Source: Alloalcanivorax venustensis ISO4 (GTDB lineage Bacteria > Pseudomonadota > Gammaproteobacteria > Pseudomonadales > Alcanivoracaceae). From it: 38,200 nt of DNA. The stretch is taken from contig NZ_ARXR01000026.1 of assembly GCF_015356855.1 (NCBI RefSeq), positions 1 to 38,200 of the forward strand, read 5' to 3'. The notes under the pieces were generated by a model. The model saw nothing but the letters and a program-made list of their open reading frames with translations, made no database searches and had not been told where the DNA came from. Made by a program: the position numbers and the translations under genes. Below, piece after piece: positions 27,850-35,300 of the stretch; position 1 is the first letter of the stretch; each line of letters starts with the position of its first letter.

Positions 27850-28007
27850 TGTGGGAGCGGGCCCAGCCCGCGAAAGGCAAGCTCCGCTTGCCGGCAGGAT
27901 TCCAGAGACGTGGTTTGTGCTGCCGTTAGAAAGGGCTCTGGGATCCTGCCGGGAGCTTCGCTCCCTTTCGCGGGCAAGGCCCGCTCCCACAAGGCCCGCT
28001 CCCACAA
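27850..28007. repeat. REP/BIME-like composite palindrome between nqrF and apbE
   Basis: A full copy. The left arm is gtgggagcgggcccagcccg, cgaaaggcaagctccgcttg, ccggcaggat. The 40-bp core is 27902-27941 and the right arm is atcctgccgggagcttcgct, ccctttcgcgggcaaggccc, gctcccac. Compared with the mfd/tesB copy the core is inverted: its reverse complement reads ctttctaacggcagcacaaa. It sits inside the nqr maturation locus and could reduce expression of apbE-nqrM relative to nqrA-F. Confidence 0.85.
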
Positions 28008-28053
28008 TTTCTGCAAGCCGCTTTCAACCTTCAACCTTGTCGTAGGCAGGCCG

Positions 28054-29082
28054 ATGCGAAACCCGCTCCTTCGTTTTTCCTTACTGCTGGTGGCGTTCGC
28101 ACTCCTCACCGCCTGCGACGACACCACCGATCGCCTTTCCCAGCTCTCCGGGCCCACCATGGGCACCAGCTGGTCGGTGAAGTTCACCGGCACCCCGGAG
28201 AACGGCGTGCCGGCGCTCAAGAGCGCGATTGAGTCCTCCCTGGAGGACATCAACCAGGAAATGAGCACCTACCTGCCGGATTCGGCGATCAGCCGGTTCA
28301 ACGGCCTGGAGGCGGGCGGCAGCCTGGTGCTGCCGTCGGATTTCGCCATGGTGCTGGACGAGGCCCTGGGCCTGGCCGAGGCCACCGACGGCGCCTACGA
28401 CGTGACCGTGGGGCCGCTGGTTAACCTGTGGGGCTTCGGGCCGGACCCGGAACGCTTCGAGCCGCCGGCGGCGGAAGACATCGAGGCGGCCCGCCGGCGG
28501 GTCGGCTGGCACAAGCTGAAGCTGGACGACCGCACCCTGACGCAGCCGGGCGGTGTCTATCTGGATCTGTCCTCCATCGCCAAGGGTTTCGCCGTGGATA
28601 AGCTGGCGCATCTGCTTGAAAAAGCGGGTATCAGCAATTATCTGGTGGAGATCGGCGGCGAACTGCGCGCTTCCGGCACCAAGCCCCAGGGCCTGCCCTG
28701 GCGGGTGGCGGTGGAACGGCCGATCCCCGGTGTGCGCGAAGTGGAGAAGGTGGTGCCGCTGCGCGACCTGGCCATCGCCTCCAGCGGCGACTACCGCAAT
28801 TTCTTCGAGAAAGACGGCAAGCTCTATTCCCACACCCTGGACCCGCGCACCGGCCGGCCGGTGGAGCACAAACTGGGCTCGGTGACCGTGTTACACTCCA
28901 GTTGTGCCACCGCGGACGGGCTCGCCACCGCGCTCACCGTACTCGGCCCGGAGAAGGGCCTGGCGTTCGCCGAAGAGCGTGAACTGGCGGCGCTGTTTAT
29001 TGTCCGAACTGATGACGGGGTCGAAGAAGTGATGACCCCGGCTTTCGAGGCGCTCCTCGAGAGCCGTGAAGGAGGAAACTGA
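28054..29082 (+). CDS. apbE: FAD:protein FMN transferase ApbE (lipoprotein)
   Basis: This 342-residue periplasmic lipoprotein has a signal peptide ending LLTAC (lipid C21). ApbE motifs are GPTMGTSWSVKF, DGAYDVTVGPLVNLWGFGP, YLDLSSIAKGFAVDKL, SSGDYRNFF and SHTLDPRTGRPV, plus the C-terminal SSCATADGLATAL. It transfers FMN from FAD to the threonines of SGAT-type motifs, here NqrB T229 and NqrC T226. I start at the ATG after AGGCAGG; the open frame further upstream is repeat sequence. nqrM follows after 1 bp. Confidence 0.95.
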   Translation: MRNPLLRFSLLLVAFALLTACDDTTDRLSQLSGPTMGTSWSVKFTGTPENGVPALKSAIESSLEDINQEMSTYLPDSAISRFNGLEAGGSLVLPSDFAMVLDEALGLAEATDGAYDVTVGPLVNLWGFGPDPERFEPPAAEDIEAARRRVGWHKLKLDDRTLTQPGGVYLDLSSIAKGFAVDKLAHLLEKAGISNYLVEIGGELRASGTKPQGLPWRVAVERPIPGVREVEKVVPLRDLAIASSGDYRNFFEKDGKLYSHTLDPRTGRPVEHKLGSVTVLHSSCATADGLATALTVLGPEKGLAFAEERELAALFIVRTDDGVEEVMTPAFEALLESREGGN

Positions 29083-29083
29083 A

Positions 29084-29320
29084 ATGCTCGCAACCGTGAT
29101 AGCCAGTATTGTTGTTTTCGCGCTGCTGTTCACCGGCATGGCGATCGGCTCGATTCTCGCCAACAAACCGGTGAAAGGCTCCTGCGGCGGCCTCGCCACC
29201 CTGGGCATGAAGCAGGGCTGTGAAATCTGCGGCGGCGACCAGGACGCCTGCGACGAAAACAGCCGCGAAGTGAACGCCAAGCGCGCCGGCGAGCTCGGCC
29301 AGGACGTTCTCAAGACCTGA
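29084..29320 (+). CDS. nqrM: Na+-NQR maturation protein NqrM (DUF539)
   Basis: This 78-residue membrane-anchored protein has one N-terminal helix (about 3-25) and four conserved cysteines, C34, C46, C49 and C56, in CGG-x9-C-x2-C-x6-C. NqrM is needed to insert the iron centre between NqrD and NqrE. It has a strong GGAGGAAACTGAA before the ATG and lies 1 bp after apbE. It is followed after 6 bp by a repeat half-unit that probably ends the transcript. Confidence 0.93.
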   Translation: MLATVIASIVVFALLFTGMAIGSILANKPVKGSCGGLATLGMKQGCEICGGDQDACDENSREVNAKRAGELGQDVLKT

Positions 29321-29324
29321 TCCG

Positions 29325-29492
29325 CTCTCTGGAATTCCGCGGGGCGACCTTTGCCGGCAAGCGGAGCTTGCCTTTCGCGGGCAGGGCCCGCTCCCACAAG
29401 CGGCTCCCACCAAGCTTACGAAGCAGGGTTTGTGGGAGCTTGCCTTGCAAGCGAAAGGCCAGCTAAAGCTGGCCGGCAGGATTCCAGAGACC
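29325..29492. repeat. Tail-to-tail pair of REP-like half-units between convergent genes
   Basis: The left half (ctctggaattccgc at 29327, ending gggcccgctcccaca near 29398) and right half (gtgggagcttgccttgcaag at 29432, ending ggattccagagacc at 29492) have their CCAGAG ends outward. This is opposite to the composite copies. The left CTCTGG end is 6 bp from the nqrM stop. The right end supplies the last base next to the TAG stop of the leftward GNAT/C39 gene. The outer tips between them (gctcccac, gtgggagc) can form a long hairpin that may terminate both transcripts. Confidence 0.85.
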
Positions 29493-30622
29493 TAAGTCAA
29501 ATCCCCTTTCCCGACAATCACCGCCGTCCGCAACCTCGACTGCCCATAGCGCGTCATCTGCTCGAAGCGATCCCGGCTGATCGGCACGTGCTGGCAGTCC
29601 AGCGGCACCTGATCGTCCGCCGGATCCGGGTCGTGAATGTAGAAGCACTCCCGGTCGGCGCCGCTCACCACCACCCAGTGGGGCGCCTTGCGCCCGTCCA
29701 GCCGCCAGGTGCTGATCAGCACGATGGCCACTTCGCCGTCCTGTAACGCCTGATCCAGCCGCTCGGCGGTGAGCTCCTGGTAGTGCACCGGCACCGCCTG
29801 CTGTTTCGCTTCGTCCTCGAAATGCCGGTGTACGGTTTCGATCACCCGCTTCTTGTTCTCATCGCGCACCGAATCCAGAAACAACGGCCCGCTCTGGTTG
29901 CAGTAGACAGTGGCGCTCAGCCCCCGGCGGCGGGCGGCCAGCGCCAGGCCCAGCGGGTGGCAGCCGCCGTGGCCGGCGGTCATGAAGATGGTGGTGGCTT
30001 CCCGCCATATCAGCAGCTCGTCGGTGTCCGCCGGGGCGTGGCCGTCCAGGGCGTGGCGGGCCATCAGCAGGCAGGCGGGCCCGCAGGTGAATTCGGTGGT
30101 CTGGCGCACCCAGGGAATATCCAGCCGCGCCGGGTTCTCCGGCTTGTAGTGCAGCCGCTTCTGGAAGCGCAGGGCGTCCTGGTGGTCCTCGTAGTAATCC
30201 GGGGTTTCCGCGAACAACTTGTAGCCCAGACGCTCGTAAAGGCGGATCGCCGCCGGGTTGTCCCGGCGCACTTCCAGGCGCAGATAGAGGCGTTTTTCCC
30301 GGTGGGCGTAGCGCTCGGCGGCGTTCATCAACTGCTCGCCAAGCCCCTTGCCGCGACAGGCCGGGTCGGCGGCGATGGAATAGAGACGCGCCATGCGCGT
30401 GCCGCGCTGCAGAATCACCAGTGCGTAGCCGGCCAGGGCGCCCTCGGCGCCTGCTTCGTCGCTCAGGCCATGGGCCACGATCAGCCCGGAATGGGCCTGG
30501 CGGATCCAATGGCGGAAGCTGCGGCGTGACAGCCGGTCGCCGTCGAAGCAACGCTGCTCCAGGTCAACAAGGGCATCCAGGTCTTCGGGGCGGGCGGGGC
30601 GAAACGAAAAAGCGGCGGTCAT
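29492..30622 (-). CDS. GNAT acetyltransferase fused to C39-like cysteine peptidase
   Basis: This 376-residue, two-domain cytoplasmic protein has a RimI-like GNAT N-acetyltransferase in residues 1-160, with acetyl-CoA loop ADPACRGKGLGEQLM and RLEVRRDNPAAIRLYERLGY. Residues 165-376 resemble the C39/papain-like peptidase family with C180 (EFTCGPACLLMA), H315 (APHWVVVSG) and D331 (YIHDPDP). Homologues with this fusion are, to my knowledge, widespread but uncharacterised. The start at 30622 is the first ATG matching the GNAT fold; a longer frame exists but looks non-coding. No transporter or peptide substrate gene is adjacent. The TAG stop abuts a repeat end. Confidence 0.85.
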   Translation of the reverse strand: MTAAFSFRPARPEDLDALVDLEQRCFDGDRLSRRSFRHWIRQAHSGLIVAHGLSDEAGAEGALAGYALVILQRGTRMARLYSIAADPACRGKGLGEQLMNAAERYAHREKRLYLRLEVRRDNPAAIRLYERLGYKLFAETPDYYEDHQDALRFQKRLHYKPENPARLDIPWVRQTTEFTCGPACLLMARHALDGHAPADTDELLIWREATTIFMTAGHGGCHPLGLALAARRRGLSATVYCNQSGPLFLDSVRDENKKRVIETVHRHFEDEAKQQAVPVHYQELTAERLDQALQDGEVAIVLISTWRLDGRKAPHWVVVSGADRECFYIHDPDPADDQVPLDCQHVPISRDRFEQMTRYGQSRLRTAVIVGKGDLT

Positions 30623-30744
30623 GGCGTAATCCGGAAACAGACCGGGGCAGCATAAAGCGGAGTGGGGCGGTGAAGCCAGCGCTTCCCGACGGATGACGCC
30701 GGGGGCCGTCAAACGGCATACTGGCGCGATAAGGAGATCACATC

Positions 30745-31884
30745 ATGCCCCAAGCGTCCGCCCCCAACCGAGGGCTGATTTTGTCCGGCGGCGGCGCCCG
30801 CGCCGCCTATCAGGTCGGCGTGCTGAGCGCCATCGCCGATATGCTGCCGGCCCACAGCAGCAACCCGTTTCCGATTATCTGCGGCACCTCCGCCGGCGGC
30901 ATCAACGCCGCCGCCCTGGCCGCCGGCGCCCACGACTACCGGCTGGCGGTGCGCGGCCTGGAGCGGGTGTGGGCCAACATGACCGCCGAGCAGGTCTACC
31001 GCACCGATATCTTCGCCTTTCTGCGCAGCCTGCTGCGCTGGCTGATCAGCTCCGCCGCCGGCGGCCGGGCGGTGACCCGCAGCGCCTTGCTCGACAGCAC
31101 GCCGCTGAAGCGGCTGCTGCGGCTGGTGATCAACTTCCAGCGCATCGAGGAGAGCATCCGCCAGGGGCATCTTCGGGCGCTGTCGATCACCGCCTCCAGC
31201 TACGCCACCGGCGAATCAGTGGCGTTTTTCCAGGGGGCTGAGGGCGTGGACGAGTGGACCCGCGCCCGCCGGCTGGGCCGGCGCTCGGACATCGGCGTGC
31301 AGCATCTGCTGGCGTCGGCGGCGATCCCGCTTCTGTTTCCCGCCGAGAAAGTGGACGGCAGCTACTACGGCGACGGCGCGGTGCGCCAGCTCGCCCCGGT
31401 GAGCCCGGCGCTGCACCTGGGCGCCGACAAGCTGCTGGTGATCGGCGTGTCCGGTAACGTCAGCGCCGACCACCAGCGCCAGCTCAGCGGCTACCCGTCG
31501 CTGGCCCAGGTGCTCGGCCACGTGCTCAACAGTGTGTTCGTGGACACCCTGGAAGGGGACGTGGAGCGGCTGGAGCGGATCAACCGCACCGTGGAGGCGC
31601 TCGGCAAACGGGCCCGCAGCCAGCACGGCATCCAGCTGCGCCAGGTGGACGTGCTCAAGATCTACCCCTCCCAGCCCATCGACGAGATCGCCGCCGAGCA
31701 CATCAAGGAGCTGCCGCGCACGCTGCGCTTCTTCCTGAGCGGCTCCGGCGCCACCCGCTCGCCCGGCGCCAGCGCGGTCAGTTATCTGCTGTTCGAGCCC
31801 GGCTTCACCGGCCGATTGATGTCACTGGGGTACCAGGACGCCAAGGCGCGCGAAGATGAAATCCGCGCCTTTTTCGAGGATTGA
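30745..31884 (+). CDS. Patatin-like phospholipase
   Basis: This 379-residue protein has the patatin catalytic dyad. The oxyanion loop is LSGGGARAAYQVGVL, nucleophile S49 sits in CGTSAGG, and D210 in YYGDGAVRQ. No signal peptide is seen, so it should act on phospholipids or acylglycerols from the cytoplasm. The C-terminal third (from about 250) has no recognised domain. An aaggagatcacatc leader gives a good ribosome binding site. It is divergent from the GNAT/C39 gene and convergent with the glycerophosphodiesterase gene; the pair would release fatty acids and then break down glycerophosphodiesters. Confidence 0.9.
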   Translation: MPQASAPNRGLILSGGGARAAYQVGVLSAIADMLPAHSSNPFPIICGTSAGGINAAALAAGAHDYRLAVRGLERVWANMTAEQVYRTDIFAFLRSLLRWLISSAAGGRAVTRSALLDSTPLKRLLRLVINFQRIEESIRQGHLRALSITASSYATGESVAFFQGAEGVDEWTRARRLGRRSDIGVQHLLASAAIPLLFPAEKVDGSYYGDGAVRQLAPVSPALHLGADKLLVIGVSGNVSADHQRQLSGYPSLAQVLGHVLNSVFVDTLEGDVERLERINRTVEALGKRARSQHGIQLRQVDVLKIYPSQPIDEIAAEHIKELPRTLRFFLSGSGATRSPGASAVSYLLFEPGFTGRLMSLGYQDAKAREDEIRAFFED

Positions 31885-31916
31885 AGCACGCAAAAAGCTT
31901 TGTGCGCGAGCGCCCT

Positions 31917-31978
31917 GTGGGAGCGGGCCCTGCCCGCGAAAGGCCGGCGACGCCGGCCGGCAGGATCCCAGAGACCTG
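31917..31978. repeat. REP-like half-unit between patatin and GDPD genes
   Basis: A single arm runs gtgggagcgggccctgcccg, cgaaaggccggcgacgccgg, ccggcaggatcccagagacc. The CCAGAG end lies about 3 bp from the stop codon of the leftward phosphodiesterase gene. Internal palindromes (gcgggccctgcccgc and ccggcgacgccgg) make strong hairpins that may end both transcripts. Confidence 0.85.
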
Positions 31979-31980
31979 TC

Positions 31981-32730
31981 TCAGCCCTTCCGCGCCGCGC
32001 GCCGCTGAAAATGGGCGATAAAACTGGTGGGGAAATCGGTGATGATGCCGTCCACGCCCAGCTCCACCATGCGCTCCGCCCGGGTCAGATCGTTCACCGT
32101 CCAGGTGGACACTTTCAGGTTGCGGCGCCGCGCCCGGCGCATCAGCGCCGGCGTCACCAGGGTGTGGCGCGGCATCAGCCAGGTGCAGCCCAGCGCCACC
32201 GCCCGCCGGGTGGGTTGCTGGTAGCGGTACTCCGCCACATAGCCGCGCTCGATGTGGGCGGTCATGGTGCCGAGCATGCGCAGAAAGCCGGTGTGGCTGG
32301 AGGTGACCACCACCCGGTCATTCATTTGTCGCTGGTTGATGAAGTCCACCAGCTGGTGGGCGAGGCGGTGCAGGATCACCCGGTCCGCGCCTTTCACTTC
32401 GAACTGAAAGCGCATCGACGGCCCGCACAGATCCACCACTTCCCGCAGTGAGGGGATGCCCAGGGGGCTGTGCCAGCCGGGGGTGTTGCGGCGCGCGTCC
32501 AGCACTTCCAGTTGCGAAAGGGTGTAGTGGTGCGCCTTGCCCCGCTCGCCGGTGGTGCGGGTGACGTTGGCGTCGTGCACCACGATCAGATGGCCGTCCC
32601 GGGACAGCCGCACGTCCAGCTCGATTTCGGTGACGCCCGCCTCCATGGCGACCTGGAAGCCCGCCGCGGTGTTTTCCGGGGCCTCGCCGCGGGCGCCGCG
32701 GTGGCCGACAATGGTGGGGAAGGTACTCAT
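31981..32730 (-). CDS. Glycerophosphodiester phosphodiesterase
   Basis: This 249-residue TIM-barrel enzyme of the GDPD/UgpQ type has IVGHRGARGEAPENT (H10, R11), the metal-binding EIELDVRLSRDG and catalytic VVHDANVTRTT. The C-terminal barrel strands are LKVSTWTVND and VDGIITDFP. It hydrolyses glycerophosphodiesters to glycerol-3-phosphate and an alcohol. No signal peptide is seen, so it is cytoplasmic. The ATG at 32730 is preferred because GAGG lies 4 bp upstream; a GTG one codon earlier is less well placed. Confidence 0.93.
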   Translation of the reverse strand: MSTFPTIVGHRGARGEAPENTAAGFQVAMEAGVTEIELDVRLSRDGHLIVVHDANVTRTTGERGKAHHYTLSQLEVLDARRNTPGWHSPLGIPSLREVVDLCGPSMRFQFEVKGADRVILHRLAHQLVDFINQRQMNDRVVVTSSHTGFLRMLGTMTAHIERGYVAEYRYQQPTRRAVALGCTWLMPRHTLVTPALMRRARRRNLKVSTWTVNDLTRAERMVELGVDGIITDFPTSFIAHFQRRAARKG

Positions 32731-32772
32731 CACGCCTCAAATGAATCAGGTTGTCGTGGCGGCCCCGGCCGC

Positions 32773-32835
32773 GGTTCAGGATGCAGGATACAGGATTCCA
32801 GAGACCTTTCTAACGGCAGCAGAAACACATCACTG
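32773..32835. repeat. Hybrid repeat fragment (heptamers joined to REP core)
   Basis: Tandem heptamers (caggatgcaggatacaggat) run directly into ccagagacctttctaacggc, the first half of the core seen at 19081 and 27902. The usual GC-rich arm is absent and the second CTCTGG is not found. This looks like a degenerate or recombined copy joining the 6042-6354 family and the main family. Confidence 0.65.
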
Positions 32836-32846
32836 CGTAATTGTGT

Positions 32847-32864
32847 ATGACATGGTTCTGTCAT
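32847..32864. promoter_or_regulatory. Inverted repeat upstream of the sulfotransferase gene
   Basis: ATGACA (32847-32852) and TGTCAT (32859-32864) are separated by 6 bp, 46 bp before the start codon. It has the size of a dimeric repressor site and no T tract directly behind it typical of a long stem terminator. The cognate regulator is unknown. Confidence 0.35.
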
Positions 32865-32910
32865 CTTTTTGCTGCTAGTGTCGGCGCGTCTTCGACGGAA
32901 GTAGAAAGCT

Positions 32911-34068
32911 ATGGGTGCTTTGTTAAAAGCCTACGGGCGGTTGTTCGTGCGCTCCTGGTGTCCGGATTACGGCGGCACGCTGAAGGGGGTGTCGCCGCGC
33001 CGCTGGCTGGTGATGGCGCTGTTCTGGCCGCTGTTCGTGCTGCTGCAGGCGATCAACGGCGCCGGGCTGCTGCTCGATTACCTGCTGTTTCCCGACTTCC
33101 GCCGGGTGCGCGTGCGCGAGCCGTTGTTCGTGGTCGGTGTGCCGCGCAGCGGCACCACCTTTCTGCACCGGCTGCTGGCCGGCGACCGCGAGCGCTTCAC
33201 CACCACCGCCCTGTGGGAGCTGATCTTCGCGCCGTCCATCACCCAGCGCTTTTTTTGGCGCGGGGTGGGGCGGCTGGACGCCCTGGTCGGCGCGCCGCTG
33301 AGCCGGCTGTTCTTCCGGCTGGAACGGTGGGTGCTGGGCGGGCTGGACGATGTCCATCAGACCGGCCTGCGCGACCCGGAGGAGGACTATCTGGCGCTGC
33401 TGCCGGTGCTGGGCTGCTTCCTGCTGGTCCTGGCGGTGCCGGACCCGGCGCTGTGGCGCCTCACCTACGCGGACCGGGATCTGCCGGCGGCGGAGAAACG
33501 GCGGCTGATGGCCGCCTACCGGCGCTTCGTGCAGCGCCACCTGTACTTCCACGGCGAGCACCGTACTTTCCTGTCCAAGAACCCGTCGTTCACGCCGTTC
33601 ATGGCCACCCTGGCGGACGCCTTCCCCGACGCCCGCTTTATCGGCTGCCTGCGCAACCCCACCGCCGCGGTGCCCTCGCAGATCAACTCCATCGTGATCG
33701 GCGGCAAGCTGTTCGACGGCCGCGACACCGCCGACTACTGGCGCGAAGGCTTCCTCGCCATGCTCGATTACTACTACCGGCACTTGCTGGAACAGCTCGA
33801 CGGCCTGCCGGAGGGACGCGGCGCCCTGTCGGTGATGGAAACCCTGGCCGCCGCCCCCGGCGAGAGTGTAAGCGGATTTTACCGGACCTTCGGCTGGACC
33901 CCGTCGCCGGCGTACCGCGCCTTTCTGGACGGCGAGGACCGCCGCGCCGCCGGCTACCGCAGCGGCCACCGCTATTCCTTGGAGAACCTGGGCGTGGACC
34001 CGGGCCGTCTGGCGGCGACCTTCGGCTGGGTCTACGACCGTTTCGGCTACCCCCGACCCGGTGACTGA
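32911..34068 (+). CDS. Sulfotransferase family protein (PAPS-dependent type)
   Basis: This 385-residue protein has a 5'-phosphosulfate loop FVVGVPRSGTTFLHRLLAG at about 72-90 and a 3'-phosphate-type motif ARFIGCLRNPTAAVPSQ at about 245-262, the pattern of the sulfotransferase_3 group. A hydrophobic stretch at about 33-60 (WLVMALFWPLFVLLQAI) suggests membrane association and a lipid or glycolipid acceptor. Expected reaction: sulfate transfer from PAPS to a hydroxyl. It is followed 58 bp later by a GT4 glycosyltransferase and a deacetylase, with a palindrome between. Substrate unknown; no PAPS synthesis genes are in the window. Confidence 0.8.
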   Translation: MGALLKAYGRLFVRSWCPDYGGTLKGVSPRRWLVMALFWPLFVLLQAINGAGLLLDYLLFPDFRRVRVREPLFVVGVPRSGTTFLHRLLAGDRERFTTTALWELIFAPSITQRFFWRGVGRLDALVGAPLSRLFFRLERWVLGGLDDVHQTGLRDPEEDYLALLPVLGCFLLVLAVPDPALWRLTYADRDLPAAEKRRLMAAYRRFVQRHLYFHGEHRTFLSKNPSFTPFMATLADAFPDARFIGCLRNPTAAVPSQINSIVIGGKLFDGRDTADYWREGFLAMLDYYYRHLLEQLDGLPEGRGALSVMETLAAAPGESVSGFYRTFGWTPSPAYRAFLDGEDRRAAGYRSGHRYSLENLGVDPGRLAATFGWVYDRFGYPRPGD

Positions 34069-34085
34069 ACCGTGCTAGGGTAGGG

Positions 34086-34103
34086 GTGTCATAAATACGA
34101 CAC
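34086..34103. promoter_or_regulatory. Palindrome upstream of the glycosyltransferase gene
   Basis: GTGTC (34086-34090) and GACAC (34099-34103) flank an AT-rich centre (ataaatac) that could itself be a -10 region. It lies 24 bp before the chosen glycosyltransferase start and 17 bp after the sulfotransferase stop, so the downstream pair may have its own regulated promoter. Confidence 0.35.
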
Positions 34104-34126
34104 ACGTGGTGCGGATACTGACGACC

Positions 34127-35299
34127 ATGAAAACAAAAGACCTGCGCGTACTGTTCGTCGTCGACGCCATGAAAGGCCGCAATGGGGTCGGCGCCTACTT
34201 CCAGGACCTGGTCGCCCACCTGGACGGGGTGGTGGCCCGGGCGGAGCTGGTGTCCCCCAGCCTGGAGGATCCCCATCCCTGCCAGGGGCTGTCCATGCCG
34301 ATCCCCGGCGATCCCACCCAGCGCCTGTTCCTGCCGAAAATGCGCGAGCTCACCGCCCTGGTGTGGGAGATGAAACCCCATGTGATCGTGATTCCCGGAC
34401 CGGGGATTTTCTCCCTCGGCGCGTTCTGGGTGGCGCGCAAACTGGGCATCCCGGTGTGCGTGACCTTCCAGACCGACTACGACAGCCTGGTGCGGCTGTA
34501 CTGGGGGCCGCGTCTGGCGCGCCTGGCCGGCGGCCTGCTCAACTGGGTCAACCGCACCCTGTTCCAGGGCAGCAGCGCGGTGGCCACCATCTGTGAAAGC
34601 CTGATCGCCGACGCCCGCGCCGCCGGCGCCCGGCACCCGCAACTGGTGGGCACACCGCTGGGCCCGGAGTTCGTCGAGCGGCCGCCGCTGCCGCTGGCGG
34701 AGAAACTGGATTCGGTGCTCTACGTGGGCCGCTTGGCGGCGGAGAAAAACATCGAACGCTTCCTGGCGCTGGCCGCCCAGCGACCGGACTGCCGATTCAC
34801 CGTGGCCGGGGACGGCCCGCTGCGGGAGAAAGTGGAAGAGCAGGCCCGCCGACTGCCCAATCTCACCTTCCTGGGCTGGTGCAGCCGGGCGCAGGTGGTG
34901 GAGCAGCTGGACGCCGCCCAGGTGCTGGTGCTGCCGTCGGTGGTGGAGGCGTTCGGCACCGTGGCCCTGGAAGCCATGGCCCGCCAGCGGCTGGTGATCA
35001 CCACGCCGGCCTGCGGCATCAATCAATGGCCGGAGCTGGCCCGCGGGCTGGCGATCATGGAAGAGGGCGAGAGCCTCGGCGACACCCTGGCGCGTCTGCA
35101 GGCGCAGAGCCCGGCGCAGCGCCGTGAGCGAGCCGAGCAGGCCCGCCACGCCGCCCTCACCATGAACCAGCGCGCCATGGACACCTGGCTGCAGGTGCTC
35201 GGCCATTGCGCCCGCCAGGCGCCGCTGCTGCCCAAGCGCTGGCCGTCGCCGACCCTGGCCGTGTTGCGCCGTTTGAGCACCGCCCGCCCGGAGCTCTGA
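34127..35299 (+). CDS. GT4-family glycosyltransferase
   Basis: This 390-residue GT-B enzyme has an N-terminal acceptor domain opening LRVLFVVDAMKGRNGVGAYF and containing VTFQTDYDSLVRLYWG. The C-terminal donor domain has YVGRLAAEKNIERFL, FTVAGDGPLREKV and the E-x7-E motif EAFGTVALEAM, as in retaining GT4 enzymes acting on lipids (MgtA/SqdX/PimB type). I chose the ATG at 34127, which directly precedes KTKDLRVLF; a GTG seven codons earlier is in frame, and neither has a strong ribosome binding site. It lies 1 bp before the deacetylase gene, so the two are coupled. Probable product: a glycolipid or surface glycan. Donor sugar unknown. Confidence 0.87.
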   Translation: MKTKDLRVLFVVDAMKGRNGVGAYFQDLVAHLDGVVARAELVSPSLEDPHPCQGLSMPIPGDPTQRLFLPKMRELTALVWEMKPHVIVIPGPGIFSLGAFWVARKLGIPVCVTFQTDYDSLVRLYWGPRLARLAGGLLNWVNRTLFQGSSAVATICESLIADARAAGARHPQLVGTPLGPEFVERPPLPLAEKLDSVLYVGRLAAEKNIERFLALAAQRPDCRFTVAGDGPLREKVEEQARRLPNLTFLGWCSRAQVVEQLDAAQVLVLPSVVEAFGTVALEAMARQRLVITTPACGINQWPELARGLAIMEEGESLGDTLARLQAQSPAQRRERAEQARHAALTMNQRAMDTWLQVLGHCARQAPLLPKRWPSPTLAVLRRLSTARPEL

Positions 35300-35300
35300 G

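Noticed and set aside
25285-28005. A 906-codon minus-strand frame opposite nqrD-F
   Set aside because: It crosses three well-supported genes and their gaps and contains only His/Gln/Val-rich low-information sequence typical of antisense frames.
27835-28053. N-terminal extension of apbE
   Set aside because: It is repeat sequence; the ATG at 28054 begins a proper lipoprotein signal peptide with a ribosome binding site.
27850-29492. Possible CRISPR array from closely placed repeats
   Set aside because: Repeats are palindromic, differ in orientation, are not regularly spaced, and genes lie between them; no cas genes are present.
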